Shown here: piece after piece, positions 1 through 9,342 of the stretch | How the letters are laid out: every line of letters begins with the position of its first letter | Numbering within the stretch: position 1 is the first letter of the stretch | Assembly (NCBI GenBank): GCA_963773735.1 | Contig: CAVZCK010000018.1 | Span: 124,001 to 188,000, forward strand | DNA length: 64,000 nucleotides | Direction of reading: 5' to 3' | DNA from: CAVZCK01 sp963773735 | GTDB taxonomy: Bacteria; Pseudomonadota; Alphaproteobacteria; Rhizobiales; Rhodomicrobiaceae | Translations under genes and position numbers: made by a program | The notes under the pieces: generated by a model | The model's input: only the letters and a program-made list of their open reading frames with translations | Told to the model about the DNA's origin: nothing | Database searches by the model: none

Positions 1-564
1 CGCAGATGCATTTCGAAGCCGGCTATGTCCCCGCCCATCACAGCATGGAGGCGTTCGCCCAGGCGCTGCGCTCGATCGGCGAGCCGCTGATGGACCGGAC
101 GGCGGAAGAGATCTCGATGGCGCGGCTCCTGTCGCAGCTCTTCGAGGTGACGGAGCTGTTCGACATGAAGACGCGGCCGGAGCTGCTGCTCCTGCAAAAG
201 ACCATGGTCGTGGTCGAAGGCGTTGCGCGGATGCTTGACCCCAAGCTCAACATCTGGATCGCCGCCGAGCCGGTGGTGAAAAGCTGGATGGAGGAGCAGA
301 TCGGGCCGCGCGCGCGGATCAGCGAGGCGGTCGAGGGCGTCAGCGCATTGGCCGGCCTCGTTGCCGAGGCGCCCAAGCTCGCCGACCAGGCCCGGAAGGT
401 GAGTGCGGCGCTTGCGGATTTCGGCGAGAACGGTCTGCATCTCGATGACTCGACGGTCGAGCGCATGGCCGCCGCGCAGTCGGCGCGGAGCTGGCCGGTG
501 CGCGACCGCACTTTGGCTCGGCGCATTGGCGCTCGCCGCGATCGCGATCAAGCTTTGGGTCTAG
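1..564 (+). CDS. ubiB: Ubiquinone biosynthesis kinase-like protein UbiB, 3' end (frameshifted)
   Basis: This is the C-terminal part of a UbiB/ADCK-type atypical kinase, which assists ubiquinone synthesis at the inner membrane. The 5' part lies outside the window and reading is open to the left edge. The visible part has the helical segment typical of alphaproteobacterial UbiB, with motifs such as HFEAGYVPAHHS and LLLQKTMVVVEGVARMLDP. In the opening frame the end reads into nonsense. A +1 shift near 485-513 restores the usual hydrophobic tail LWLGALALAAIAIKLWV and a stop at 562-564. The break is probably a one-base insertion error. Family assignment is firm from the helical region alone, although the kinase motifs themselves are not in view. 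Confidence 0.88.
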
Positions 565-598
565 ATATTTGTGCGCCGGCGTTGCATGCGGGGAGCCA

Positions 599-702
599 CC
601 TCTCCCAGTGGGAGAGGTCGGACGCGAAGCGTCCGGGTGAGGGGGTATAGCGTACCGATGGTTTTGAGCCCCTCACCCCAACCCTCTCCCCATGGGAGAG
701 GG
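599..702. repeat. Intergenic palindromic repeat (CCTCTCCC/GGGAGAGG type), copy 1
   Basis: Two stem-loops flank a short spacer. The first is CCTCTCCC-AGT-GGGAGAGG at 599-617, followed by GGACGC/GCGTCC and a GGGTGAGGGGG tail. The second is the CCCTCTCCC-CAT-GGGAGAGGG palindrome at 682-702, preceded by CCCCTCACCCCA. This pattern of Pu/Py-rich palindromes with GGGTGAGGGG ends is a common dispersed intergenic repeat in several proteobacterial genomes. A related copy lies at 15913-16043. It sits just downstream of ubiB and could act as a terminator. Confidence 0.8.
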
Positions 703-1102
703 CCACTCGCGGCCACCGCCGGCGCGCTGACGCTTGTTCTCGGCGATTCGTGGCCGAATGCGATTCGCGCGAAAGTGAATCGATTCGCGTCGCTTTAATC
801 CATTGGAAGCCAGGAATTTTTTAACTCCCACCAAAATTCGTAAACGCCACCCGCCGATCCCTCTACTGATTATCCTGACCAAAGATCAAGCGTACCAAGG
901 GATTTTGCTGACCAAATGGGTCGTTCCGCCGTCGGAATGATTGGTTAACAGGAATGCAAAAACTGCGGAATTAGCCTGAAATCTATCTTAAGCATAATTG
1001 GAGATGATTGGCTTGCTGTTCCACAGCGTCCGCAGAGACCGCGCCGCATATGAGGGGGGCGTTCTTCGGGCCCAAAAAAACACCAAACCTTGGGAACCAA
1101 CC
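703..1102. other. Intergenic region without a recognised gene
   Basis: About 400 bases between the repeat behind ubiB and the next small gene. It contains several AT-richer stretches (around 810-880 and 950-1010) that could hold a promoter for the gene at 1103. No conserved protein reads through it on either strand, and no RNA gene was recognised. Confidence 0.5.
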
Positions 1103-1451
1103 ATGCAGATCAAACATCAAGCCGCCAACAAGGCTACCGAAATCAAGAACGCCGCGATCGCTTTCGGCATCTACGGCAACGGCGCCCGCCGCCTCGGCGA
1201 CCTCGCCCTGACCAATAAGGGTCTCGTCCTGGAGCAACGGCAAGGCCAAGAATGCCAAGGACGTGACCGTGAAGTGGGATGCCCTCATCACCTGGATGAG
1301 CTCGCAGCTCCCGGCCGGCGCCAAGGCGAAAAAGCCCGCCAAGTCGCGCGCGTCCGCCGGCACCAACGGCAATCCCATCGCCGCTCCGGCTCGGAAAGCC
1401 GGCAAGAAGCCTGTGCGTGCGCCGAAGGCCTCGCCCAAGAACGCTCACTAA
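1103..1451 (+). CDS. Small basic protein of unknown function (frameshifted)
   Basis: The ATG at 1103 follows a GGAA-containing ribosome site. The first about 44 residues (MQIKHQAANKATEIKNAAIA...) read in one frame. A +1 shift near 1230-1235 joins them to a second segment (NGKAKNAKDVTVKWDALITW...) that ends at 1451. The reconstructed protein is about 115 residues. Its C-terminal half is rich in Lys, Ala and Pro (AKKPAKSRASAGTNG, PVRAPKASPKNAH), like nucleic-acid-binding or histone-H1-like tails. No family is recognised; the Ala-rich helical start faintly recalls phasins, but this is not a claim. Whether the break is real or an error cannot be seen, though continuous codon usage on both sides suggests one gene. 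Confidence 0.5.
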
Positions 1452-1598
1452 TCGCTAGTCGTCGCAAGGTGGATGCGGGTAAGCGCACGACCGGGAACAA
1501 GCCTATTCCTGCGGAGACGGGGATGGACACCGGTTTTCCCGAAAAATCGTGCGTAAACAATAAGAACCAGAGTCGATTTAGTTTGAAGCGATCATGCT

Positions 1599-2705
1599 TT
1601 ATGTGTGCACGAAGGGCTCAAGCCCCGAAAGCCGCATCTTCCGCTCCACCTTCGCGATCTGGCGCGGCGGATATTTCTCGACATGCTCCCTGATGTGAGC
1701 GATGTGCTCGGGCGTCGAGCCGCAGCAACCGCCGACGATGTTCACCAGCCCGTCGCGCGCCCATTCCTCGATCTTGCAGGCCATCTCGTCGGGCGTCTCG
1801 TCATATTCGCCCATGGCATTGGGCAGCCCCGCATTCGGATAGGCCGAGACATAGCAGCTCGCCATGCCGGCAAGCTCGGCGACGGCCGGGCGCAGATGCT
1901 CGGCGCCGAATGAGCAGTTGAAGCCCACCGAAAACGGCCTCAAGTGCTGCATCGAATACCAGAACGCTTCCGGCGTCTGGCCCGACAGGTTGCGGCCCGA
2001 CAGATCGGTGATGGTTCCGGAGATCATGATCGGCAGGGTGACGCCGGTTTTCTCGAAGGTATCAAGCACCGCATAGCCCGCGGCTTTGGCATTCAGCGTG
2101 TCGAACACCGTCTCGATGATGATGGCATCGACGCCGCCCTCGATGAGACCGCGGGCCTGCTCGCTATAGGCGGCAACGAGAGCGTCGAAAGTGACGTTGC
2201 GAAAGCCCGGATTGTTGACGTCCGGAGACAGCGACGCGGTCCGGTTGGTCGGCCCGATGGCGCCGGCCACGAAACGCGGCCGGTCCGGCGTCTTCGCCGT
2301 CCAGAGATCGGCCGCCTCGCGGGCCAGCCCGGCTGCTGTGACATTGATCTCATAGCTGAAGCTCTCCAGCCCGTAATCGGCCATGGAGATGGCTTGCGCG
2401 TTAAAGGTGTTGGTCTCGGCGATATCGGCGCCGGCCTCGAAATACGCCTCGTGAATGCTGCGGATGATGTCCGGCTGGGTGAGGACGAGGAGATCGTTGT
2501 TGCCTTTGAGGTCGGACGGCCAGTCGGCAAAGCGCTCGCCGCGATAATCCGCCTCGCTCAGCTTGTGCCGCTGGATCATCGTGCCCATCGCGCCGTCAAG
2601 GATGAGAATGCGCTCTTGCGCGGCACGCTTCAGCGCGTCGATGCGCTCTTCACGGGTCATGAGCTTTTGCTTGCCTCTGGCTTTTTGTTTGCGCGCGCGC
2701 GTCAT
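1599..2705 (-). CDS. metH: Homocysteine-binding (S-methyltransferase) domain protein, split MetH N-terminal part
   Basis: A 368-residue protein matching only the first domain of cobalamin-dependent methionine synthase, which binds homocysteine through zinc and receives the methyl group. The opening motif ILILDGAMGTMIQ is present, and the zinc cysteines are visible at Cys264 (GFNCSFG) and Cys327-Cys328 (GGCCGSTP). It stops right after MRLSGLEPF, the point where full-length MetH continues into the pterin domain. The ATG at 2705 overlaps the metF stop (ATGA, 4 bases), so the two are translationally coupled; a second start at 2660 is possible. No pterin-, B12- or activation-domain gene is in the window, so those parts must lie elsewhere (split MetH is known in some alphaproteobacteria) or be lost. 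Function as part of methionine synthase is inferred. Confidence 0.85.
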   Translation of the reverse strand: MTRARKQKARGKQKLMTREERIDALKRAAQERILILDGAMGTMIQRHKLSEADYRGERFADWPSDLKGNNDLLVLTQPDIIRSIHEAYFEAGADIAETNTFNAQAISMADYGLESFSYEINVTAAGLAREAADLWTAKTPDRPRFVAGAIGPTNRTASLSPDVNNPGFRNVTFDALVAAYSEQARGLIEGGVDAIIIETVFDTLNAKAAGYAVLDTFEKTGVTLPIMISGTITDLSGRNLSGQTPEAFWYSMQHLRPFSVGFNCSFGAEHLRPAVAELAGMASCYVSAYPNAGLPNAMGEYDETPDEMACKIEEWARDGLVNIVGGCCGSTPEHIAHIREHVEKYPPRQIAKVERKMRLSGLEPFVHT

Positions 2706-3648
2706 CGGGCAACCGCCGGGCTTGGCCGCGCCGCATCCTTGGCGCGATCGGTCTCGGCCGGGCGGATGCCGAGCAGATGGCAGATCGCGTAGACGAGATT
2801 GGCGCGGTTCAGCGTATAGAAGTGAAACTCGGTGACGCCCTGTTCGGTCAGCGCCAGCACCTGCTCGGCCGCGACCGTTGCGGCGATCAGATGCGTCGTT
2901 TCCAGATCGCCCTGAAGGCCGTCGAAACGTGCGGCCACCCGCGCCGGGATCGTCGCGCCGCATTGTCCGGCAAAGCGCGAGACCTGCGCGAAATTGTGCA
3001 CCGGAATGATCCCCGGAACCACCGGCACATCGACCCCGGCGGCGCGGACGGCGTCGAGAAAGCGGAAATAATGATCGTTGTCGAAGAAGAACTGCGTCAT
3101 GGCGCGGTTCGCGCCGGCATCGATCTTGGCCTTCAGATTGTCGATGTCGGCGGCGAGGCTCGGCGAGTCCGGGTGTTTTTCGGGATAGGCCGCAACCGAA
3201 ATCTCGAAATCCGCGATCGCCCTGATCCCGCGGACCAGATCGGCGGCGTTGCTATAGCCGCCCGGATGCGGCGCGTAAGGCTCGCCTGCACCGCCGGCCG
3301 CATCGCCTCTCAGCGCCACGATATGGCGGACACCCGCCGACCAATAGGCGCGGATCACCTCGTCGACCTCCTCGCGCGTCGCGCCGACACAGGTCAGATG
3401 CGCGGCGGGCCGCAGGTCGGTCTCGCGCAGCAGCCGCTCGACCGTGGCGTGCGTGCGCTCGCGCGTCGAGCCGCCCGCGCCGTAGGTCACCGAGACGAAA
3501 CTCGGCCGCAGCGGCTGCAGGCGGCGGATCGCCTGCCAAAGCGTCGGCTTCCATTTTCGGCGGTCTTGGGCGGGAAGAACTCGAAGGATACGCCGATGTC
3601 GCGCGCTCTGTTCGCGGTTCGGTTCTCGACCCTCTGAATGCGTTCCAT
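2702..3648 (-). CDS. metF: 5,10-methylenetetrahydrofolate reductase (frameshifted near start)
   Basis: A flavoprotein that reduces methylene-THF to methyl-THF, the methyl donor for methionine synthase encoded next door. The start is the ATG at 3648, sharing its A with the upstream stop (TGATG). It opens with MERIQRVENRTA and the FEFFPPKTAENG motif expected at a MetF N-terminus. A one-base loss near 3550 (probably one C of a CC run) throws the frame; the rest, from TLWQAIRRLQPLRPSFVSV onward, is normal. It includes VTYGAGGS, ALRGDAAGG, AAYPEKHPDSP and the QFFFDNDHYF substrate and flavin region. Corrected length is about 315 residues, usual for the family. It is the middle gene of the regulator-metF-metH operon. 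Confidence 0.93.
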
Positions 3649-4665
3649 CACGAGCCTTCCGCGAGAATTTCCGGCGTTTCGCGTTGCTTTTTTGAAGCCG
3701 TCGGCGGTTTGACGCCAAGCCAGAGCGACACCGTCAGCTTGCCTTCATTTTTCCGCGGCGGCCGGATCGCCCGGTAGGACCCGCCGTCCAGGCCGGCGCG
3801 GCGCAGCCAGTCCTCGATCAGATCGGTCTCGAAGCCGAGCCGCAGATGCGCATAGTCCGCGCGCATCGCCTCGATCACATGGGGCGCAAAATCGACGATC
3901 AGCAGGCGCCCGGACGGCTTCAAAAGCCGCGCGGCCTCCGCGACCGCCTTGGCCGGCTCGTCGAGGAAATGCAGCACCTGATGAATGATGACGGCATCGG
4001 CAACGCCATCCTCCAGCGGCAGGTTGAACATATCCCCGAGCCGGACTTGCGCGTTGCGCACGCCGCCCGCCGCAAGCCGTGCCCGCGCATGGGCAAGCAT
4101 CTCGCGGTTGACATCGAAGCCGATGAGACGCCCGGCGCGCGCCGCGAACAGCTCGAGGATCCGCCCGGTCCCGGTGCCGAGATCGATCATCAGATCGAAC
4201 GGCCCCTCGCCCATCGCCGACAGCATCGCCGCTTCGACCGCGGCCTCCGGCGCGTGATAGGCGCGGATCTCGATCCCAGGCCGCCGCATGGCTCTCGAAA
4301 TAGGTCTGAGCGGCTGCGTTCTTCTCCTCGCGCAGCGCCTCCGCTCGGGCGAGGTCGCGGCTGACGATCGGGTCGGCCCAGTCGAGTGCGGCGAGCAGCC
4401 TGTCGATGAGGGCTGCGCCGTCGCCCCGCTCCGCCGGCCGGTAGAACACCGAGCTGCCTTCCTGGAAGCGAGCGATCAGGCCCGCCTCGGCAAGCAGCTT
4501 CAGATGACGGCTAAGGCGCGGCTGGCTCTGGCCGAGGATCTGCGTCAAATCCTTGACGTTGAACTCGCCCTGGGCAAGCAGCGCGAGAAGACGCAGCCGG
4601 GTGATCTCGCCCGCGGCGCGCAACATCTCCACCAGACTCGCCGTAGGGATCGACCCTCGCATCAT
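3648..4665 (-). CDS. ArsR-family regulator fused to SAM-dependent methyltransferase, SahR-like (frameshifted)
   Basis: The N-terminal about 95 residues are an ArsR winged helix (LLALLAQGEFNVKDLTQILG, QSQPRLSRHLKLLAEAGLIA). They are followed by a class I methyltransferase domain with the SAM motif MIDLGTGTGRILELF, the acidic loop FDVNREML and the post-II motif VIIHQVLHFLDEP. A +1 break near 4275 separates the two halves, and joining them gives about 338 residues. Such ArsR-methyltransferase fusions sit upstream of metF in many Hyphomicrobiales and are thought to be SAH/SAM-sensing repressors of methionine genes. A 20-bp near-palindrome 14 bases upstream of the start supports autoregulation. 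Start is the first of two tandem ATGs (4665, 4662). Whether the methyltransferase domain is catalytic or only a sensor is unknown. Confidence 0.85.
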
Positions 4666-4678
4666 GAACTCGTTCGCA

Positions 4679-4698
4679 ATATAAACATATCTTTATAT
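4679..4698. promoter_or_regulatory. Palindromic operator of the regulator-metF-metH operon (SahR-like)
   Basis: ATATAAACATATCTTTATAT matches its own reverse complement at 18 of 20 positions. It lies in otherwise GC-rich DNA, 14 bases upstream of the ATG of the ArsR-family regulator. From memory it resembles the AT-rich ATATAAAGATAT-type half sites assigned to SahR, the S-adenosylhomocysteine-responsive ArsR-family repressor. Binding by the neighbouring regulator is inferred. Confidence 0.75.
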
Positions 4699-4894
4699 CC
4701 TTTTGGCAGGCGCAAAAGTCAAGCACGATCCGGGACCGCCCGGTGTTAACCACTCGTTAACCATCGGCGGCTAATTTTGCTGTTGAACAGCTCTGGGTTG
4801 CAGCTCCGGGATGGCTGGCGCCTTGTCGCCGGTCATGCCAGAATCCTGTTTCTCCTGCATGCGTCCGTTCAAGTTGCGTTTGGGTGCCCCGTTC

Positions 4895-6005
4895 ATGTCT
4901 CAGTGTTTTTTGCCGATTTCCGCGTTTCTAGATCAAATTGTGATTGGCGATTGCCTCACAGAACTTAAGAAGATCCCGAGTTCATCTGTCGATCTGGTCT
5001 TCGCCGACCCGCCTTATAATCTTCAACTGTCCAAGGACCTCTTACGGCCGAACAACACCCGCGTTGACGGCGTCAGCCAGGATTGGGACAAGTTCAACAG
5101 CTTTTCGGCCTATGACGGATTTTGCCGCGACTGGCTCGCGGAATGCCGCCGGGTCCTGAAACCCGATGGCGCGGTCTGGGTCATCGGCACCTATCACAAT
5201 ATCTTCCGGCTCGGCTGCGCCCTCCAGGATCTCGGGCTACTGGCTGCTTAACGATGTCGTCTGGCGCAAGATCAATCCGATGCCGAATTTCCGCGGCCGG
5301 CGCTTCACCAATGCGCATGAGACGCTGATCTGGGCGGCGCGCGCGGAAAGCTCGCGCTACACGTTCCAATACGAGGCGCTGAAGGCGTTCAACGACGATG
5401 TGCAGATGCGCTCGGACTGGCTGCTTCCGATCTGCAGCGGCCCGGAGCGGCTGAAGGACGATGAGGGGCGCAAGGCGCATCCGACGCAGAAGCCGGAGTC
5501 GCTGCTCTACCGCGTGCTGCTGGCGAGCACCTCGCCCGGCGATATCGTGCTCGACCCGTTCTTCGGCACGGGAACGACGGGAGCGGCGGCAAGGCGGCTC
5601 GGACGCCGCTTCATCGGCATTGAACAGGATGCGGATTATGCGCGCGCGGCGCGGGAGCGCATCGAAGCCGTGACCCCGCTCACGCGTGAGGATCTGCTGC
5701 TGATGCGCGGCCGCCGCGGCGAGGCGCGGATTCCGTTCGGCGCGCTCATTGAGCTAGGCATGATCACGCCTGGCGCAACGCTCTATGATGCGCGGGCAAC
5801 GCTGAAAGCCCAGGTGCGCGCAGACGGTACTCTCGCCTTGGCGGGCGAGCAGGGCTCGATCCACAAGATGGGAGCGCGTATTCAGGGCCGGCCGGCCTGC
5901 AACGGCTGGACCTTCTGGCATTTCAAGACGGATGAAGGTCTACAGCCGATCGATGTGTTGCGTGAAAGAGCCCGCAAGCAGCTTGGGCTCGCCCTGGTGT
6001 CGTAG
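4895..6005 (+). CDS. ccrM: Cell-cycle DNA adenine methyltransferase CcrM, GANTC-specific (frameshifted)
   Basis: A beta-class N6-adenine methyltransferase. The catalytic motif comes first (VFADPPYNLQLSKDLL), and the SAM-binding motif FFGTGTTGAAA comes later, as in CcrM/HinfI. The C-terminal about 100 residues form the extra domain of alphaproteobacterial CcrM (FGALIELGMITPGATLYD, ending with NGWTFWHF). The frame breaks near 5240, where CTCGGGCTAC appears in place of CTCGGCTAC. Removing one G restores DLGYWLLNDVVWRKINPMPNFRG. Start chosen at 4895 gives about 370 residues, the usual size; upstream in-frame starts add an unlike extension. CcrM methylates GANTC after replication and helps time the cell cycle. 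A GAATC site lies in the leader at 4841-4845. Confidence 0.95.
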
Positions 6006-6036
6006 CCGATATTCGCCGAAGGTTCGGCATTTGCGC

Positions 6037-6303
6037 CTATTCCGAATAGGCGCCGGCGGCAGCCATCGCGCCCTCGCTGCAGGGCCGCGCGTGACGCAGA
6101 TTGACGGCGTTGTAGGCACCGCAATCTGAGCAGATCAGATAACGCTCCAAGCCTCTATTCGGGCCCCAGCCATATTCCACATCGCGCACCTGAAGGGCCG
6201 GCTTGCCGCAGTCCGGGCATTTGACGTTCTTGGTCGAATTCAACACGAGCCTGTGTGCTGCGGCGACCCACTCGTCTAAATTTTTGCTCCTTACTGCGCT
6301 CAT
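6037..6303 (-). CDS. Small zinc-ribbon protein of unknown function
   Basis: An 88-residue protein with two CxxC knuckles (KCPDCGKP and ICSDCGAYN), so a likely zinc ribbon. A helical lead-in (LDEWVAAAHRLVLNS) precedes it. A strong AAGGAGG site lies just upstream; its spacing favours the second of two tandem ATGs (6303 rather than 6306). It is convergent with ccrM, 31 bases from its stop. Function is unknown. Small zinc ribbons of this kind often act in protein or nucleic-acid binding, but nothing here decides it. Confidence 0.72.
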   Translation of the reverse strand: MSAVRSKNLDEWVAAAHRLVLNSTKNVKCPDCGKPALQVRDVEYGWGPNRGLERYLICSDCGAYNAVNLRHARPCSEGAMAAAGAYSE

Positions 6304-6629
6304 CATGATCCTCCTTGTTTGTTTTTTGCTCCCCCACGCTCGCCGACCAAAAACAGCTTACGGTTGCAGGGGCCACCTGGGCACCCGCATAGATGCACCA
6401 ATAACATTAGGAAAGCGATTACGGCCATCTCAAAACTGAAACGACCCACCAATTTCAAGTCTAGCATCAGAGTTTGGCTAAGAATGTGACAAAAATGCTA
6501 TTGGCTTCGACAAATAAGCAACTGAGGTCCGCAAGACGCGGAAATCGACGCTCCCGTTCAATGCTGTTGGCGGTTTCGCCATGTCTCAGAATTGCCGGCA
6601 GCAAGTTTTTTCGCCCAGAGCCGCGGCAC

Positions 6630-6659
6630 TTGACGGCGCCGGCTCCGATCGCCTTATCT
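6630..6659 (+). promoter_or_regulatory. Sigma-70-type promoter for RNase P RNA
   Basis: TTGACG at 6630-6635, an 18-base spacer, then TTATCT at 6654-6659, placing the transcription start about seven bases later at the P1 helix (6666). Position relative to the RNA is exactly as expected for a housekeeping promoter. Confidence 0.7.
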
Positions 6660-6665
6660 CATTTC

Positions 6666-7050
<385 letters not shown>

Positions 7051-7174
7051 ATATTTATCCTGCGATTGAGCCGCTGTGATCGCGGCTGCTGCCCCGAAGC
7101 CGACGGATTGCCGGCGGCGAGATGGGCGATCCGCGGTTGCCTCTGGCCCGTGCGTGCACACCGGCAAAGCATCT

Positions 7175-7212
7175 AAGCAGGCATTCCTCGGTTGCCCAAC
7201 GAATGCCTGCTT
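7175..7212. repeat. Perfect 12-bp inverted repeat with 14-base loop
   Basis: AAGCAGGCATTC at 7175-7186 pairs perfectly with GAATGCCTGCTT at 7201-7212. The stem is strong, but no clear T-run follows (TAATTCC), so it is not a textbook terminator. It lies between rnpB and the next gene and might end the rnpB transcript, be a processed RNA hairpin, or bind a protein. Confidence 0.65.
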
Positions 7213-7493
7213 AATTCCTTCGTTTTCGCGGAGTTTTTTCGCAAAACCGGGAAGGCCACTTTTGCGAACTCCGCTCAGGCTCAATCGAAGAGTTGCCAGC
7301 GTAAGGCCGAAATCTCAGGAGCGAATGGCCGGCAAGGACGCCTTCGGCGAATAATGAACCTCCGGATGCCGGCCCGTCCGGGCCGTTAGGGGAACACGCC
7401 CTGTCGGGTCTTGCATCGCCTTTCTGGGGATCGAACTTCGTGTTACCATCGAATACTTTGAGCGATAAATCATTTCACAAGGCGATTTTCTTT
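7213..7493. other. Intergenic region between rnpB hairpin and the next gene
   Basis: About 280 bases with no convincing protein or RNA gene. Short open frames here have no recognisable motif. An in-frame GTG at 7440 could extend the following gene upstream. Confidence 0.45.
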
Positions 7494-8096
7494 ATGAGCA
7501 AGCTCTTTACACTTTCCCTCGAGCGCGTGAATTGCATCTTCGAGGAATTCGAAGAACCCGGCTCCGATGAGATGTACCTCTTGGGCTTCGGCATCAGTAA
7601 AGGCGGGCATCAATTCACCATCAGGCCCCTCTCCATGGGTTCCTTCAGCGAAGGCGATACCAGCGGCAGCGGCTATCCGAAAACCCTCGTGGATATCCAA
7701 GTGCCCGACAGTAAATCGCTGGTGTCGACCTGCATTTGGCTATTTGAGCGCGACAGCGGCGGACTAGCCAATGCGGGCGACCAGCTTGAGGCGGATTTCA
7801 ACAACTACCTGAACGCTTTCCTGACCGCCGATGCGAACCTTGGCCTCTCCGCTGATGCCAGCCTGTACTATGCTTTCGCAAAGACCATGCATCTGATGGA
7901 GTTCTCACTGGCATATGAGGCTTATAACTGGTGGAACAGCGATGACGTGCTGGATCATCTCTACCACGACCACCTGCCCGTAGATCCCATCGGGCGCACC
8001 GACACTTACGAGCGCGTCTTTAACGGTCAGGGCGCTACCTACGCGCTCACCTTCCGTTACCAGTTGGCGCCTGCCGTAATCGTCGTGCCTGATTGA
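7494..8096 (+). CDS. Unknown protein, about 200 residues
   Basis: An uninterrupted gene starting MSKLFTLSLERVNCIFEEF; an in-frame GTG at 7440 would add 18 residues. The protein is acidic, rich in aromatic residues (ASLYYAFAKTMHLMEF, EAYNWWNSDDVLDHLYHDH) and has no signal peptide, membrane segment or familiar motif. Beta-strand-like alternation in the first half suggests a compact domain. Codon use is less GC-biased than its neighbours, so acquisition by transfer is possible. It stands alone, with rnpB behind and a non-coding block ahead, so context gives no clue. Function is not proposed. Confidence 0.7.
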   Translation: MSKLFTLSLERVNCIFEEFEEPGSDEMYLLGFGISKGGHQFTIRPLSMGSFSEGDTSGSGYPKTLVDIQVPDSKSLVSTCIWLFERDSGGLANAGDQLEADFNNYLNAFLTADANLGLSADASLYYAFAKTMHLMEFSLAYEAYNWWNSDDVLDHLYHDHLPVDPIGRTDTYERVFNGQGATYALTFRYQLAPAVIVVPD

Positions 8097-8550
8097 GCGG
8101 CGGTTCGCTCCGCATTTCGCAGGAAGCGGCGGCGGCCCGGTGACACCGGCCTCTCCGTCCGGTGTTCACCCCTGCGCACCTCGCCCGCCTTCGTTAAGGC
8201 GCGCGATGATCGGGTGCGCGTCTCGGATCAGAGCGGCACGGTGGCGCGCGGGATACCCCGCGGGAGGGCGGCTCGCTGTATCTTATCGGGGTGAGTGAGA
8301 TCGCACCGGAACCATCGAAGACTGCTGACGCCGCTTGAAAGAGGCCTCAGGGTGGGAGTCGACAAAATCAATGAACGGCGGCTCCCGTTCATGAACTGCC
8401 CAAAGTCATGTGCGGCAGAGCCCCAACAGGTCATGAAGCCGACCTGTGCTCGCATGGCCCATCGACCGACCAAGCGGGCGAACGTGCCTGGATGTTCCAA
8501 CGCCTAAGCCGCCGGCCACTTGCCTTGCGCGTGCATTTTCATCCCTTCCG
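8097..8550. other. GC-rich non-coding block of unknown nature
   Basis: About 450 bases with no supported gene. Short inverted repeats are visible, for example GAACGGCGGCTCCCGTTC near 8370 and CGCGGGATACCCCGCG near 8240. Short open frames on both strands lack family motifs. It may be a remnant of a mobile element or an unannotated RNA. Confidence 0.4.
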
Positions 8551-9237
8551 CTAGGGAACCAGCTTATAGCCACCGGTTTCGGTCACGAGAATTTCGGCGT
8601 TGGAGGGGTCTTTTTCGATCTTCTGACGGAGCCTGTAGATGTGTGTTTCGAGCGTGTGCGTCGTCACGCCGGCATTATAGCCCCAGACTTCGTGCAGCAG
8701 CACGTCGCGAGAGACAACTTTCTCGCCGGCACGGTAGAGGAATTTCAGGATCGAGGTCTCTTTTTCCGTGAGCCGGACCTTGCCGCCCCTCTCGTCGATC
8801 AGCATTTTCGCGGCCGGCTTGAAACTGTAGGGACCGATCGCGAAGACGGCGTCCTCGCTCTGCTCGTGCTGGCGAAGCTGGGCCCTGATTCGCGCCAGCA
8901 GGACCGCAAATTTGAAAGGCTTCGTCACATAGTCATTTGCGCCGAACTCAAGACCGAGGATGGTGTCGGAGTCGGAGTCCTGTGCCGTGAGCATGATGAC
9001 CGGCCCCTTGAAGCCGTTCTTGCGCAGGAGCTTGCAGGCTTCGCGCCCGTCCATATCCGGCAGGCCGACATCGAGGAGAATGAGGTCGATCGAGTCCGCC
9101 TTCGCCTTGGCCATGCCTTCGGCGGCCGTTCCCGCCGAAGCCGTCTCGAATTCCTCATGGAGGGCGATCTGATCGGTCAGGGACTCCCGGAGGTCCTCAT
9201 CATCGTCAATGACAAGAATCTTACGCGAAGTGCTCAT
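8551..9237 (-). CDS. cenR: OmpR/PhoB-type response regulator, CenR-like
   Basis: A 228-residue two-component regulator. The receiver domain has the acidic pocket Asp11-13 (VIDDDEDLRES), phospho-acceptor Asp56 (LLDVGLPDMDG), Thr84 and Lys106 (VTKPFKF). The C-terminal winged helix is intact (LTEKETSILKFLYRAGEKVV, THTLETHIYRLRQKIE). Sequence pattern and length match the alphaproteobacterial CenR/OtpR group, which controls envelope and cell-division processes with kinase CenK. That sub-assignment is from memory and less sure than the family. No kinase gene is adjacent. Start chosen at 9237 because GGGAG lies about ten bases upstream. An L,D-transpeptidase gene is transcribed divergently, which fits an envelope role. 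Confidence 0.88.
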   Translation of the reverse strand: MSTSRKILVIDDDEDLRESLTDQIALHEEFETASAGTAAEGMAKAKADSIDLILLDVGLPDMDGREACKLLRKNGFKGPVIMLTAQDSDSDTILGLEFGANDYVTKPFKFAVLLARIRAQLRQHEQSEDAVFAIGPYSFKPAAKMLIDERGGKVRLTEKETSILKFLYRAGEKVVSRDVLLHEVWGYNAGVTTHTLETHIYRLRQKIEKDPSNAEILVTETGGYKLVP

Positions 9238-9342
9238 CCACGGCTCCCGATTCACGCAGCCTCATCACAGGATAGTCTGGCTTTTCCGAAAGCTTAGCAA
9301 TAGCTTCCGGGAGGCGCGAAAAGTGTCAGCAAGGGTCAGACA

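Noticed and set aside
4895..6005. Programmed frameshifting in ccrM or other broken genes
   Set aside because: No slippery heptamer with a downstream structure was seen, the breaks are many and scattered, and several equal one extra base in a short run.
8228..8500. Minus-strand open frame in the block behind the 7494 gene
   Set aside because: No family motif or ribosome site; composition looks like random GC-rich translation.
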